From: Emydura subglobosa
Lineage: Eukaryota; Chordata; Testudines; Chelidae
Assembly: GCA_007922225.1 (NCBI GenBank)
Contig: ML679970.1
Span: 26,924,479-26,988,478, forward strand
DNA length: 64,000 nucleotides
Direction of reading: 5' to 3'
Shown: piece by piece, positions 38,641 to 50,721 of the stretch
How positions within the stretch are numbered: the stretch's first letter is position 1
How the letters are laid out: each line of letters opens with the position of its first letter
Translations under genes and position numbers: made by a program
The notes under the pieces: model-generated
The model's database searches: none
Told to the model about the DNA's origin: nothing
What the model saw: the letters and a program-made list of their open reading frames with translations, nothing else

Positions 38641-40490
38641 GTGTGCTCAGCTGCCAGTGGAGGCGGGGGGAGGGGCACCGGGGGAAACCCCCGCCTCGGG
38701 CCACGGGGCCCACTGGAGACGGTGGTTAACCCCCTTCCCGAGGGGCCGAGACGGTGGGCCGAGGGGAGGGCAGGGGTTAACCCCAATCCTAGGGACCCCA
38801 GAGGGGCAGGGTCTTGGGGGAGTCAACCCCAATCTCGGGGGTCCCAGAAACCCCATAGCAGAGTGTCCCGGACTGCGCTGGGGTCTCCCCTCCCCACCCT
38901 GCCCCATTCACTCACCTGGGTGCCAGGCAGATCTACACCCTACCCAGTAGCTGGGCTCCAGGGAGGGACGGAGGGGGGCTGAGTCTCCCGGCCCCTCCCA
39001 GTCCCGGTTGGGTGCGGGGAGGGGGGAGCAGCCTGGTGCACAGCTGGCTCTGTGCCAGCCCTCCCCCGTCCAACCTGTCAGCCGGAGCCCAATTCACTGG
39101 AGCCTTTCAATTAGCGCTGCCCGCCAGCCCCTGGTGCCGCCACCGCAGGCTTGGCAACCGCGCAGGGGCCACCAGCCAGGTCCATGCCCGGCGCGCCAGC
39201 CTGGCCTCTCCCGGCAGCGGGGCTGTAGGGAGCGGGGCAGGAGAGCCGGCTGCAGGGGCAGCTCCCGCCTACGCCACTCCTGGCTCCTGCCAGCAGGGGG
39301 CGCTGTACACCCCCCTCTCACCCCACCCACACTGTCAGTGGTGCTGGAACTAGGGGTGCTGGGGGGGCGGTAGCACCCCCTGGCTTGCAATAGCAATAAC
39401 AAACACCACACACATGGTTTCCATGGTTTCCAGCAGCAGCACCTCCACTACACAGCCGTGTTTGTGTCTCACACACAGCAAGGTTCGTTTTCTCCAGTGG
39501 GGGCGACAGACAGACAGACAGACACACGTGGTGTCTCTCTTACACCCCTGTCTCACAGGTTGTATCACACACACACACTGTCACACCCCATCGCACACGC
39601 ATCCCAGTGTCCGGCTCCCGTACACGGACTCTCTCACACACACGTTGTGTCACTCACATTGTCACACCCCATCGCACACGCATCCCCGCCTCTGGCTATC
39701 ACACACACAACACTGTGACACACACACGTCTCTCCCACGTTTGACACACTCCAGATAAAGCCACTGCCGCCCAGCCGGTCCCCCCCGTGGCCCGTGGGGC
39801 ACGGGGTCCCGGGGAAGGGGATGGAGTGATTCCCGCCCCAGCATCCCCCTGTATCACTCACTCGCTAGCAGCAGCAGCAGCAGCGCCGGCTCCTCCCTGC
39901 GCTGGGATCCCGCAGACAGGTGCAGCCGCCTCCCTCCCTCACCACCCCCACAATGGGGCAGCTGCTGGCCTGCCCCCTGCAGCCCTGCTGGCCCCCCGCG
40001 CTGCCAAGAACCTCCCCCGGAGCCTCAGGCTGCAGGAGCTGCAGACACACGGGGCGGGGGCTGTTAACCCTTCGGGGAAGGAAAGCATGGAGGGGGGGAG
40101 CGCAGGGAGAGGGCATAGGCTGGTATTAGCACAAGGTACCCAGGGGACAGCATCCCTTTGCCAAGGGATGCTGGGATGATTTTTTGGGAGGGAGGGGTTC
40201 CCCTTGCTGGGATTCCCAGAGCCCCCCCCACACACACTGCTCCCTGGTACTAGAGGAGGTGGCTGGACTCCTGGGTTCCATTCTCAGCTCCTCCACGTCC
40301 CCTGTCTGTGCCCATTTCCCCCCCTGCAGAATGAGATGGGGGCACTGTCCCTCCGGCTGCAGACGCCCAGGTTCTGTGGGGGAGGAGCGCTGTTGTGACG
40401 CTCTCTCACCCTGAAGTGCTGGAGACCTGTACAGGAGGGGGTGTCTCTAGCCCAGGCTAGCCTGAGGCCCCCCCAAGACAGAAAGAAGCA
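38641..40490. other. KCNK4/CENPF-like intergenic interval
   Basis: No coding exon is seen. It holds a (CAGA)n tract at 39508-39523, a duplicated block of about 85 bases (TGTCACACCCCATCGCACAC at 39578 and 39660) and a possible hAT-type fragment. Long frames here come from CA-rich and CT-rich repeats. Confidence 0.6.
39336..39447. mobile_element. Possible hAT-type MITE fragment
   Basis: It starts CAGTGGTGCTGGAACTAGGG and continues with GGGTGCTGGGG / GTAGCACCCCCTGG, as in widespread amniote hAT MITEs; the right end is unclear. Confidence 0.4.
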
Positions 40491-40512
40491 GGCAGGAGCT
40501 GAGGAGAGGAAT

Positions 40513-40518
40513 TTTATT
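40513..40518 (-). terminator. Polyadenylation signal of the CENPF-like gene
   Basis: TTTATT (AATAAA on the minus strand) about 700 bases after the CENPF-like stop, just before the transcript would reach the KCNK4 upstream region. Confidence 0.6.
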
Positions 40519-41213
40519 GGGGGGGAGACAGAGTTACATACAAACCCCAGAGCTGGAGGGACGGACTCCCTGCTCTGCACCACCCCCTGTCCGAGGCACT
40601 TTGGCTGAGCCCCTAGTCGCTGGGGTGGGGGTACTCAACACAGCAGCTCCTCCGAACTTTGGGTGGGTGACATGACCCCCTCTGATTCCCTGAGCCATGA
40701 AGAGAGGGCTTAAACCCCTTCAAGCTGTGGGAGGAGGGCAGAGACTCCAATTAACCCCATTCATTGAACCCCCCCCCCGTTCCTCGTGGGGGGCACTAAG
40801 CAGGTCTGAGCCCCCTTCTTTGTGCCCTCCCCTCCATGTGGCATGTGGGAAGCACCCACAACTTTTAGCACCTTAAGAAAGCCAGGTTGTAAAATAAGTC
40901 CCAGAGGGTTATACGTGTCCAGACATGGGGGGGAAGACTCCCCTTTTCAGTTAGAGGGTGCCACATAGCAGCTGGGGAAGCTTCAGAAAGCATCAGGGAT
41001 CTATGCAGATTGGTGGGGGGCGGGGGGGGGAGGAAGGGGTCACATTTCTTCCGCCCAGGCTGGAAAGAGAATGGAAAGGAATGTGAAACACAAAAAATCA
41101 TCACCTTGCCACCCCCAGTGCAGAGATTCAGCTGCCTCTGGGGTGGAGCCCAGGGGTGCAGAAAGGGGTTGCTCACCCAGAAGTATAGATGCTCTCAGAT
41201 GCTGATGCCTATG

Positions 41214-44200
41214 TCAGGCTCGGGGATCCTCCTCTGGCTCAGCTTTGGGGGCCAGCGGGGCCAAGGGGGTGCTGCCCAGGAACCCCCTCCGAAGGACATA
41301 GGGGCAGGAAGGGCCAGAGGGGATATCGGCAAAACCTGTGGGTAGGGCACAGAGCGAGATTGAAGCTGAGTAACTTGCGGGGCCTGGGCTGTGCTAGGGG
41401 TGAGTCCCCATCCCGGACACCTGGGTCCCAATCTATCACTCTCCTTCCAATGCGGTGCTGGGGGGAAGGGCAGCTGTCTGGGGAGGGATCACAGCCAGAA
41501 TCAATACTGCCCCCCCCCCCTCCTTGCAGAGCTCAGAGTTGCTGGGCAGGATGGAAAATCAACGGGGGGAGAGGGGAAAGAACTCCCAGCCATTAACCTA
41601 GCCGAGCCTGGAGGCAGGGCCACTGGCTGCAGGTGGGGGGTGGTGCACAACTCTCATGTAGGGCCATGGGCACAGTCTGGGATACCTCCCCACACACCTA
41701 TAACACTAACCCTCCCAAACTGGGGCTTGCCCTGCCTGGCACCCCTCTGCTCTGTATCTCCCCCTGAACCTCCTCCACTCAATATCCCCGAGCCTCTCAG
41801 CCTGCAGCTCCTCTGCCCCACAACCTGCCCCACAGCACCCCCCAAATGCTGCCCACACAATAACATCCCATGTGGAGAACAAGGTTCCCCCAGACATGGG
41901 CAGTGCCCCCACCATATGCCCGCTTCAGCCGCCCACCACGCACCTTTCATGACGACCTCGGGCAGCCCATAGGGCTCATACTGAGTGTGGTCAAAGGCTG
42001 CTGAGATGAGCTCCTTGTGGTGCCCGCCCTCGGCCAGCCCCTCCGTCTGGGTCTGGGCATCCTGCATCGCCGGCCAGGGAGTCTGGAGAACTGAGGAAGA
42101 GAGAGGGGGACTCAAATTCGGGGTCTGTCCCCAGGACTCCCCAATGCCTGAGCCTCCACTCATGATCTCCCTTTTCCCAGTGACCCTTCAAACTACCAGG
42201 CCTCCCCATGCCCCCAATAACCCACCCCAAACACCTGGGGCTCTCTCCTCCCCCTGGGATCCATGAAATTGCCCAGGCCCTCCTCCCAAACCTGCGGGCA
42301 GGTGCCAAAGGCAGCGCACCCCATTGATGCTCAGCAGAGCCAGGGGCAAAAGCCTCGATCTCACCCCCCCAAATCGAGGCAAAGTTCTATGTCCCCCCCT
42401 TACCATAAGCAAGGTCCCCCTGGCCTCTGCCCCCTGGGGTCACTGGTGCGGGGGGGGATGAGGTCCCTTGGTGTTGCCCGTCACCAATGACAGATGCAGC
42501 ACATTCTGCTCGGCCCTGGGACTGCCACAGCGCCAGCTCAGCCCGCAGGGCCCGGTTCTCCTGCAGCAGGCGGGAGAGCGCCACCTCCTGCTGGGGAGAG
42601 GGGGGGGGGCAGAGACAGGGGACAGAACCTGTTACCCCAGTCGGAGCAGGGGTTCAGCCCCAGAGAACCCCAGCCTGGCCTTGGGGCAGAGGGGTGAGGG
42701 GGCGACACCAAGACCAGTTTGGTCCAAGATGAAGCTCGCGGATGACAGATGGCTCATGGGGGGGGTGGAAGGGGTGGGCTGGGGCATATGAAGAGTTAAG
42801 GGTGTTTTGAAAGGGGTGGGGCAGTCACATTGTGGGGGGCTATTGGGGGTGGGGGAACCCCAAGTTTGGGGGGGGTAGAGGAGCCCTGAGTTTGGCAGGA
42901 GAGCCCTGGGACACGAGTTGGGGGGATGGGCCAAGGAAGCCCCAGGTCGGGGAGGGGAGTCAGGGGGTGCTTGGGATGGAGGGAATTGGGAGAACTGCCC
43001 TCCCCAAACTCACTCACCTGCTCCTGCAATCCAGCCTGGCCCGCTGGCTTCTGCAGCTCCCACGGGGCATTCTGCAGCTGTGCCCGCTCGCTGTGCCAGG
43101 CCTGCTTCCCCATCAGCAGCGAGGTGTCCACTGGGGCATCCCAAACCCTGCCAGCCACAGCCAGCTCCAGGGCACCGAGGGGCAACTCCGGGGGACAGGG
43201 CAGCTCGGGAGGGGTAGGTGAAGGCAACTTGGAGGGGCCAGGCTCTTGGGCTATGGACGGCAGCTCAGCAGGGGTGGCGGGCAGTTCAGGGGGGCTGGGC
43301 TCTGGGATTGTGGGGGGCGGTTCAGGGAGGCTGGTGGCAGGTGCCTCAGGGGGTCCAAGCTCTGGGATTGTGGGGGGTGACTCAAGTGGACCGGTAGCAG
43401 GTGTCTCAGGGGGCCCAGGCTCTGGGACTGTGGGGGGCGGCTCAGGGGGACCAGTGGGAGGTGTCTCCCCACCCAGCAGTGCCCACAGCCGCCCCACCTC
43501 GGCCTCCAACAGCCCACGGGCCCGTCCTGCCTCCTCCAGAGCCCAGCCCAGCCGCTCCAGCTCCTGCTCCCGCTCGTGCCCCTCGGTCAGCAGCTCTGCC
43601 ATGTGGTGGCTCTGGGTCTCACAGGCCAGCGCCAGCCTCTCTGTCTGCCACCCCAGGATCTCCTGGAGCCGCTGCAGCCGCTCCTGGGCCTCAGCTGCCT
43701 GGGCCTCTGCCTCAGCCTTGCCCAGGGCCAGGGCCCTCAACTCCCCCTGCAGCGCCTGCAGCTCCCCCACCTCCTGAGTCTCCCCCGCAGGCAGGCCAGG
43801 CCCTGGTGCCCCCCAAGCCAGAGCCTCCACCTCTGCAGCCAGGGCCTGCAGCTCTCCCCTTTCCCCCTCGGCCCGGTCGGGCCCCAGCGCCCCTTGCAGC
43901 TCCTGGGCTTCTTCCTCCTTATGTTGCATGGCAGCATCCTGGGACAGAGGCATCTCAGTCAGTGCCCGGCGCTCTCCAGCCTGGTCCTGGTTGCCCTGGT
44001 GCAGCTGCCAGCAGGTTTCCGGCAGCCCCTTGTGCAGGCTCTCAGAGGCAGCCAAGCGCAGCCCCAATGCTTCAGCCCTCATGGCCTGCAGCTCTGGGGG
44101 GCGCCTGGCTCCCGGCACCACATCCCACTGGGCACCAGCCTGCCCACAGCTCGGGGAACCTGTGCTGAAGGACCTGGGGGGGAGGCAAACAGAGCAGAGA

Positions 44201-47200
44201 GGGATCAGTTAGGGCGACAAGGTGCCAGGGGGCTTCCCTGGACCCAAATTGGGCTGGTGCAGGGCAGAAAGAGACCCTCAGACCTCCCCCAAGACCCCCC
44301 ATAGTCCCCGAGAGACACCAAGCCCCCCCTTAATACCCATATTCCCACATACACCACGCCTCCCAGCCCTATTCACCTGCTCCCCTGCAGATTCCCCTAC
44401 CACAGCCCCTGGGCTGCCCCCCCCAAACCCAGAGGACCAAACACCCAACCTCATGCACTGCCCCCCCTTTCGGCATCACCATCTCCCCAGGACCCTGTCT
44501 TCCCTGCCCCAGCCTCACCCTGACCCCACTCCCCCATCTCACCTCTGACCTTCCCAGCTGCCCCTCCTTTCTCAGGCACCCGCTCCAGGCAGCTACAGCT
44601 TGGGGGGAGGGGGCACCAGATCCCCCCAGGCCATGCTGGGGACAGGTGTGTGAGCTCTGACCCTGGCTCGGGGGGGGGGGGGGGGGGGGGTGTGTGGAGA
44701 ATGAGATATGGGCCCCCACCAGGAGGCGCTGGCTCCACTCGCCCATTAAACAGCCCCCTCTGGCCTTTGGCAGTGACACGCCCCTCACCTTGTCTGGGGG
44801 TGTTGGGGGCATGCAGGGATGTCCGTCTGGGGGCCCTGCTGCTCCAGCTCCTCCTGATGGCGCCGCTCCAGCTCCACCAGCCCCTGCAACAGAGAGAGGG
44901 TGATGGGCATCATGACACCCGCCGGAGCCCGGAGTGGGGATGGAGGGGATCCAAGGGACCCCCCTGTGTTGAGGGGGAGGCTCAGCCTCAGCCCCGCTTG
45001 GAAGTCTGTTCTGGGCTGGGGAAGCACTTGGGTGTGGGGGGGCTGTGCCACAGCAGGGGGAATGGTGGGGTGGGGGGCCCAGGAGGGCGGGGGTCTGTTG
45101 GGAAGGAGGGGCTGGCTGGAGGGGGAATTATACACTGGGAGGCAAGGGACTGCGGGGGGGATGGGGTGAGGGGCCAGGGGGCGGGGGAGAGGGCTGTGCG
45201 AAGTGGGGGGGATGGTGCTGTAGCAGGGGGGCTCCCACCTGCCGGTGCTCCCTCTCCTGCTGCTCCATGCGGCGCTGCACAGCCCCCGCTCTCTGCCTCT
45301 GGCTCCTCAGCGCCTCCAACAGCTGCTGCACCCGCCGTTGCAGGGCACTCACCTGCAGGGGGTGGGGGGAGGACTTGTCAGTCTTGGGCAAGCCACTGCA
45401 TGGCTCCATGCCCACCATGCAGAACCAACAGACCAACCCCCTACCCCGCAGCGACCAGGGGCTAAACCCCTCACCCAGCCCCTCCTGATGCACCAGCCCC
45501 GTGTGTCCTGCTGGTTCACCACAGGGGGGAGCAGCTGCAGCAGGAACATGACTGGGGGATGAAGGGGGGGCCTGAGCCTTTCCCCCACCAACCACTTTGA
45601 TTAGCACCTGCCATGTCATTCAATTAAACAAGGGTCCCTGCATGAGCACAGTGTCCTGGTTCTGGCCAAGAAAGGATGGCTGGATAAAACAGAGTGAGGC
45701 ACATAAACCCCATTCCCACACCCGTCCCGGCCCCACTGAAACCTGCATCCTCCGCTCCTGGTCTCCCCCTCTGATCCCTGCAGCCTGCCTGCTCCAAGGA
45801 CTAGAGCCCCACCTCGTGGCCGCAGTCAGCACCACACCCTGCAGCAGCTCCACAAGCCCCCAAGTGGCCCTACCCACCCAGGCTGGGGCTACCCAGCTTC
45901 CCTCTCTCCCACGCTCACCTTAGTGACTGCCTGGTCCCGCTGCTCTGTGCGCTGGGCCAACTCCCGCTGCACTGACTGCAGTGCCCCCCTCAACTCCCAG
46001 GCCTCCATGTCATGGGGGCCGTGCCCCGGCCCTGCGGTGGAGAGGGTAGGGGGGAGAAAAAGCAGTGCTGCTCCCCCACACCGTACCAGGGATTGCCCTC
46101 AATGGCCTGGGATCACTGCCCCCCGGGGCCCTTCCACCATTGTGGGCCTTGTATGGTCTTCCACCACTGGCAACAAGGACTGGCTTGGCCCTCCAGCCTT
46201 CGAGCCCAGTCCTCCCCGCTCTCCCCCCGCAGCCCTTGGCTCATGTCCCCACTTCCCATCATCCACACCACCACTGGACACCAGCTCCGGTTCTCTGCTG
46301 TGCAGACCCTGGACTCAGCGCCCTCCCCACCCCTGTGTAGGTCTTGAGTCAGATGCCCCAGTTAGACACCGACCCCAGCTCCCCTGCAGTCCTCAACCAG
46401 CTCTCTGCACTGCCCCGAACCCCCCTAGAGCAGACATCGGCCCTGTGGGACCACGTTACCCAGAATGCTTCACTGCCAGCAACTGAAGATCAGCCTGGAT
46501 CTAAGGAGTGAGAACAGGCAGGTTCCCCAACACCCCTTCCCTGGCCCAGCCCCTCCCAGGACCCACTCAGAGCCCCACTATAGGGAAGGCAGGTTGCGGG
46601 GCTGAGTGACCTGCTCACAAGGAGAAACTGCCATTGCTAGGTTGGGCATGAAGAGGTTAATTCCCCCCTCCCCTGTCTCGCTCCAACCTCACTGAAATTT
46701 TTACCTTCATTCTCCTGGCTAGGCTCCTTCCCAGGGGGTGGGATTCCCTGATTGTCCTCTGGGGGGGCAGGGCCCCCAGGAGGGACACTGTGCCAGGCAG
46801 CCCCTCGATGCAAGGGTGGCTCCTCCCCGAATGTGGGGCTGCTGGGCTGCAACTGCAGAAGGGGAGGAAAGGGGGTGAGGGCCTTTAATAAATGTATGGG
46901 GCAGGGGCTGCAGGTCAAGACAGAGGGGCACCTGCAGAGGTAGAAGTAGGAGAGCCCAGGCCTGGGCTAGCAGGGGGCTGTGGGTTGGGACTGAGGGACC
47001 CTGGCAGAGCTGGGGTGGGGGATAACAGGGGCTGTGGTTTGGGATTGAGGGACCCTGGCAGAGCTGGGGGAGCCTGGGATGGGAGGGTGGAAGGTGGAGG
47101 CAGGGTGAGGGGCACGCTCTGTACTCACCCTCATGCTGGGTGTTCCGGGTCTGCTCTCTACTCTGGATTTTTGCCTCCAAGCACCCAGCTCAGCCCCTGT

Positions 47201-48565
47201 GGGAGACAGACCTGGTCAGCGCTGCAGGGCCGATGACCAGCTCCCCAAGGGGTCTGACTCTCCCCAGTCCCCTTTCCCCCACAATTTGCCACGAACTCTA
47301 ATCCCCCATCATCCCCTCCCTCCCTGCTGCCCTCCTCACCTTCCTCCTGGGGGGGTGCAGGTCCAGGGGGGCCCCAGCAATGAGTCAGGGGGGTGCTCGG
47401 CCGCAGGTTATCCAGCTCTGCCTGGCACCTGGGGGGACCCCAGAAAGAGATGAGTGCTGCTTGCCCAGTGCCCCTCACACCCAGCCCTGGTGCCCCCAAC
47501 CTCAGCACGGCCCAGCCCAACGCTGCCCAATTCAACCCATCCCCCATAGTTGCCCTGGCGTCCCCCACCCCAACTGTGCCCAACTCAATCTCATCGCCCC
47601 CTGGTGCCCCCAACACTGCCCAACTCAACCCATCCCCACAGTGTCCCCCACTCCAATACCACAAACCGCTGCCCCTCATCCTTCTCTGGGCACCATCCCC
47701 CCACTCTCACTCTGCCCCCCCTGATCCTGCCAACACTGTGCCTCCAGAGCCCCTCACCTTCCCCTGGACACCCCCAACATTGGCCCCCCAGATTCCCCTG
47801 GGCACAGTGACCCCTGGTGCCCTCCACCTGCTCCTGGACAGCACCCTGTTTAGTGCCGTCCCCCCACTTGTCTCAGGCAGTCCTCGGCCTCAGCGCCTGG
47901 CGCACAGCCCTCTAGCACCCCATGATCCTGCTGGCATCCCCATTCCCTCCACGCAGCCCCGGGCAGGTACCTCCGCAGCTCCTCCTCCAGCTCCTCAATG
48001 TGCTGGGTGGCGCGGCCCAGCTGCCCCTCCAACCGGCTCAGCTGCGCCCCCTTGGCCTGGAGCTCCCGGCTCAGCTGCAGGCGCCCGCGCTCCAGCTGCT
48101 CACAGGCCTCCGTCAGGTCCCGCCGCTCCTGGGCCAGCAGCGCCCACGTGCCACGCTCCTCCTCATGCTACGAGGGACGGGGCGTGAGTGTGGGAGGCCA
48201 GGGGAGAGTGGGCACGAGCTGGGCATGGGAACACCAGCTCTGATCTGGCCCAGGGCGGGGGGGATGGCTGGCTAAGGGGCGAGGGCAAGGGGTAAATGCC
48301 CACTCAGCCAGAGTGGCGCTTGGCCTGCTGGGAGCCGTGGGCCGCCCTTCCTGGGTGCCACCCCCCCCCAGGGTGGGAACAGGTGTGGGAGGCACCCATG
48401 TACCTTCTGCCTCTGCTTGTGCAGCACAGCCTCCAGCGTGTCCAGCTGCACCTGCTTCTGGACCCGCTCCTTCTGGGCCCACTCCAGGCGCTGCTCCAGC
48501 TCCCTCACCCCCTGCAGTGCCCGGGCTGGCAGCCCCTCCTGCCAGGCCTCGCCCGGCCAGCTCAT
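41214..48565 (-). CDS. Short CENPF paralogue, 12 coding exons, 838 aa
   Basis: Coiled-coil protein homologous to centromere protein F at both ends. Exons: 48565-48404, 48167-47971, 47428-47340, 47196-47129, 46852-46705, 46031-45919, 45352-45239, 44883-44789, 44173-43018, 42590-42485, 42090-41944, 41335-41214; all GT-AG, all phases close. Exon 1 (54 codons) starts MSWPGEAWQEGLPARALQ, matching CENPF MSWALEEWKEGLPTRALQ, with the same exon length by my recall. Exon 2 continues the N-terminal coiled coil. The 1,156-base exon 9 is mostly coiled coil plus a proline-rich tandem repeat. Exons 11-12 carry GLPEVVMKGFADIPSG then CPYVLRR, the CENPF C-terminal block. The protein is about a quarter of CENPF length and ends PRA, without a farnesylation CaaX box. 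CENPF acts at kinetochores, nuclear envelope and on mitochondria via Miro; the role here is unknown. Confidence 0.85.
43240..43480 (-). repeat. In-frame minisatellite encoding a proline-rich repeat
   Basis: Three to four copies of a unit of about 60-63 bases inside exon 9 of the CENPF-like gene. They encode variations of PPPTIPEPGPPETPATGPLE, a 20-21 residue Pro/Glu/Thr repeat, followed by less regular Pro-rich sequence. The unit length is a multiple of three, so copy number can change without frameshift. Confidence 0.75.
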
Positions 48566-48699
48566 GGCGCCCTCTCCCCCAGCCAGGCCTGGGCCCCTCC
48601 AACCCCTGCTGCTCCCTCCAATGACAGACGCAGCTGGCATGCAGCCGAGATTAGCGAGGATTAGGCCTCACAGCCAGTCACTACCCAGCCCAGAGAGAG

Positions 48700-48905
48700 C
48701 CAGCGCGCTAGGGGGCGCTGGGCTGCAGGGAGTGGGGCAGAGGGCGCTGGGCTGCAGGGAGGGGGAAGGGGCTGCACAGGGGGCACTTGGGAGTGGGGCG
48801 GGAGTTCAACGGGGGAGGCTGGGCCACAGTTAGTGGGATGGGGGCTGTGCAGGGGGTGCTGGGCCGCAGGAATCGGGGCGGGGGCTCAGTGGGGTGCACT
48901 GGGGG
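48700..48905. repeat. GGGCGCTGGGCTGCAGGGAG minisatellite
   Basis: Degenerate repeats of a unit of about 35-50 bases just upstream of the CENPF-like start codon. A CCAAT box is at about 48616. The promoter of that gene presumably lies between here and 49350, but no TATA box or clear CHR element (TTTGAA) was seen. Confidence 0.55.
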
Positions 48906-49984
48906 GCTTCACTCAGCCCCAGGAGATGCTGTTTTTCAGATGGGTGAGTCCATTCCAGGCTCCCCCTCCCTTCCTTCAGCAGTTTCCCTTGCAGACAGGA
49001 CTCGCCTTCCCATCCTGCCCTATAGTCTTGTGCAGTTATTATGTGACTCCAAGCACCTGCCCCCCCCCCCCCCCCCGGGGGGGGAATAGAACCCAGGCAT
49101 CCTGCCTCCCCCTGCCCTCTGCCTGACACCAGCAGCGCACACCCCCCACCTGCACTCAGAAGCAGCCAGGCCTTGTTAGCCTCCCTGCAAGCCAGGCTGG
49201 AGCAGCTCGAGACAGCCGCTCGTTTTCTAGAGGCTGCCAGAACAATGGGCAAGGTCCGGGCGGCTGGAGTGAGCCCGCCTGCGTGTGTTTGTCGAGGGCC
49301 AGCAGGCTCGGGGCGAAGCTGGCTCTCAGAGAAGTGACGGCCAGCCGTGCCCATTCTGATCCTCTCCCCTCCAAGAGCAAGATAGAAGCCAGGAGTCCAG
49401 GCTCCAGCCCCCATTACAATCGCTGCAACTGCATCAATCTAGGAGTCACGAAAGTGTGGGGGGTACATGTGGAGAAAGGGGCCAGCCTCAGGCAGGCAGA
49501 GAACCCAGGCGTCAGGGGCAGGGACCCATCTGGGGAGGGCAGTGGGAACAGCCTCAGAATCCAGGAAACTGGGGCAAGAGCCAGTCCTCAGTGACCTCTA
49601 ACCCCTGCGCCTGGCTGAGCCGGATCTAGCGTCAGCATCTAGCTGATGGGTGAATCAGCTTATGGAGGGATTAGCAGAGGCGAGCAGGGTAACAGCACCT
49701 GCCCTGGGGAGAGGGACAGTGCCACTCCTGCACAGCAAGGGACAGAAGGGATTAGGATGGGCAATATAAAGGGGGCAGAGGTGGAATATATACAGGGCAG
49801 CTATGAGGGCAATGCCTCTCCCAGACCAACAGGCAGCTCCAGCTCCGTTGGCTTTCTCCCTCTCCCCAACCACCTATGCCGGGCCAAAGTGGGGGCAGGT
49901 TGCTGATTAACCCCATAAAATGGGGGGGTTAAAGTCCAAAGAGTGAGAGCAGAGACAGAGTCCAGTGATACACATTACTTGTGC

Positions 49985-50150
49985 CAGCCCAGGGTGGGGG
50001 AAACTACCTGCATGCAGTCTGTAGCAGAGCTGGGACCAGAACCCAGGAATCCTGGCTCCCAGCCCCACCCTTACTCTACCCACTAGACCCCACTCTCCTC
50101 CCAGAGCTGGGATAGAACCCAGGAGTCCTGGCTCCCCGCACCTACAAAAG
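49985..50150. repeat. Tandem MIR-like tail units
   Basis: Two successive copies of a unit of about 70 bases: AGCTGGGAnnAGAACCCAGG, AnTCCTGGCTCCC, then CTACCCACTAGACCCCACTC. The same unit occurs singly at 17440, 49385 and 55530-55640. It derives from a SINE tail and lies at the GPR137 3' end. Confidence 0.65.
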
Positions 50151-50184
50151 CCACACACACAGGCTGTGCCGCAAACACAAACCC

Positions 50185-50190
50185 TTTATT
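50185..50190 (-). terminator. GPR137: GPR137 polyadenylation signal
   Basis: TTTATT (AATAAA on the minus strand) about 530 bases after the GPR137 stop codon. Confidence 0.75.
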
Positions 50191-50721
50191 GAGGCTGGAG
50201 CAGGGAGACAGGACAGCACCAAAGCCTGGGGGTGGGAGGGCAGCGCTGGGGAAAGCTCTGGTAGAAGCCAGGAGCTGGCGTGCATCCTAGGGTGCGAACT
50301 GGCACCTGAGCCATGGTCTGGTGCCCCACTACAGCATGTGACCCCCACAGGGATAGTTCAGCAGCAGGCATGAATCCAGAGGGGGGAGCTCCCAGCATGC
50401 AATGCTCCAGCACATTCGGGGCAGGGGGGAGGAGACAGTCCATTCTTCCTTTGTCCCATGGCCCAGATGCTGGGATCCCTGCCCAAACTGGCCTGTGCTC
50501 TCAGACACTGCAGCGTGTGGGGTGGTGCCAGAGCCATCCCTGTGCCATGGGGAAGGGGGCACTGTTTGGTTGGGGGGTGTTCAGCTGGAGGGGCACAGAG
50601 CTGGGCTCCCCCCAATTCGTATGCTCAGAACTCATCTCTCCAGCCCTCCGCCCTTCACACCGTTGAGTTCTCTGCCCCCATTTCACTAGTGTCCTCCTGT
50701 GACACACGGGGGTGGGCGCAC

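Noticed and set aside
42926..44304. Plus-strand frames of 242-283 codons
   Set aside because: Antisense shadows of the large GC-rich exon of the CENPF-like gene.
41214..48565. Initial idea that the coiled-coil gene is CCDC88B, a known neighbour in human
   Set aside because: CCDC88B lies on the other side of PRDX5 and starts with a HOOK domain. The first exon and the GLPEVV/FADIP block here match CENPF instead.
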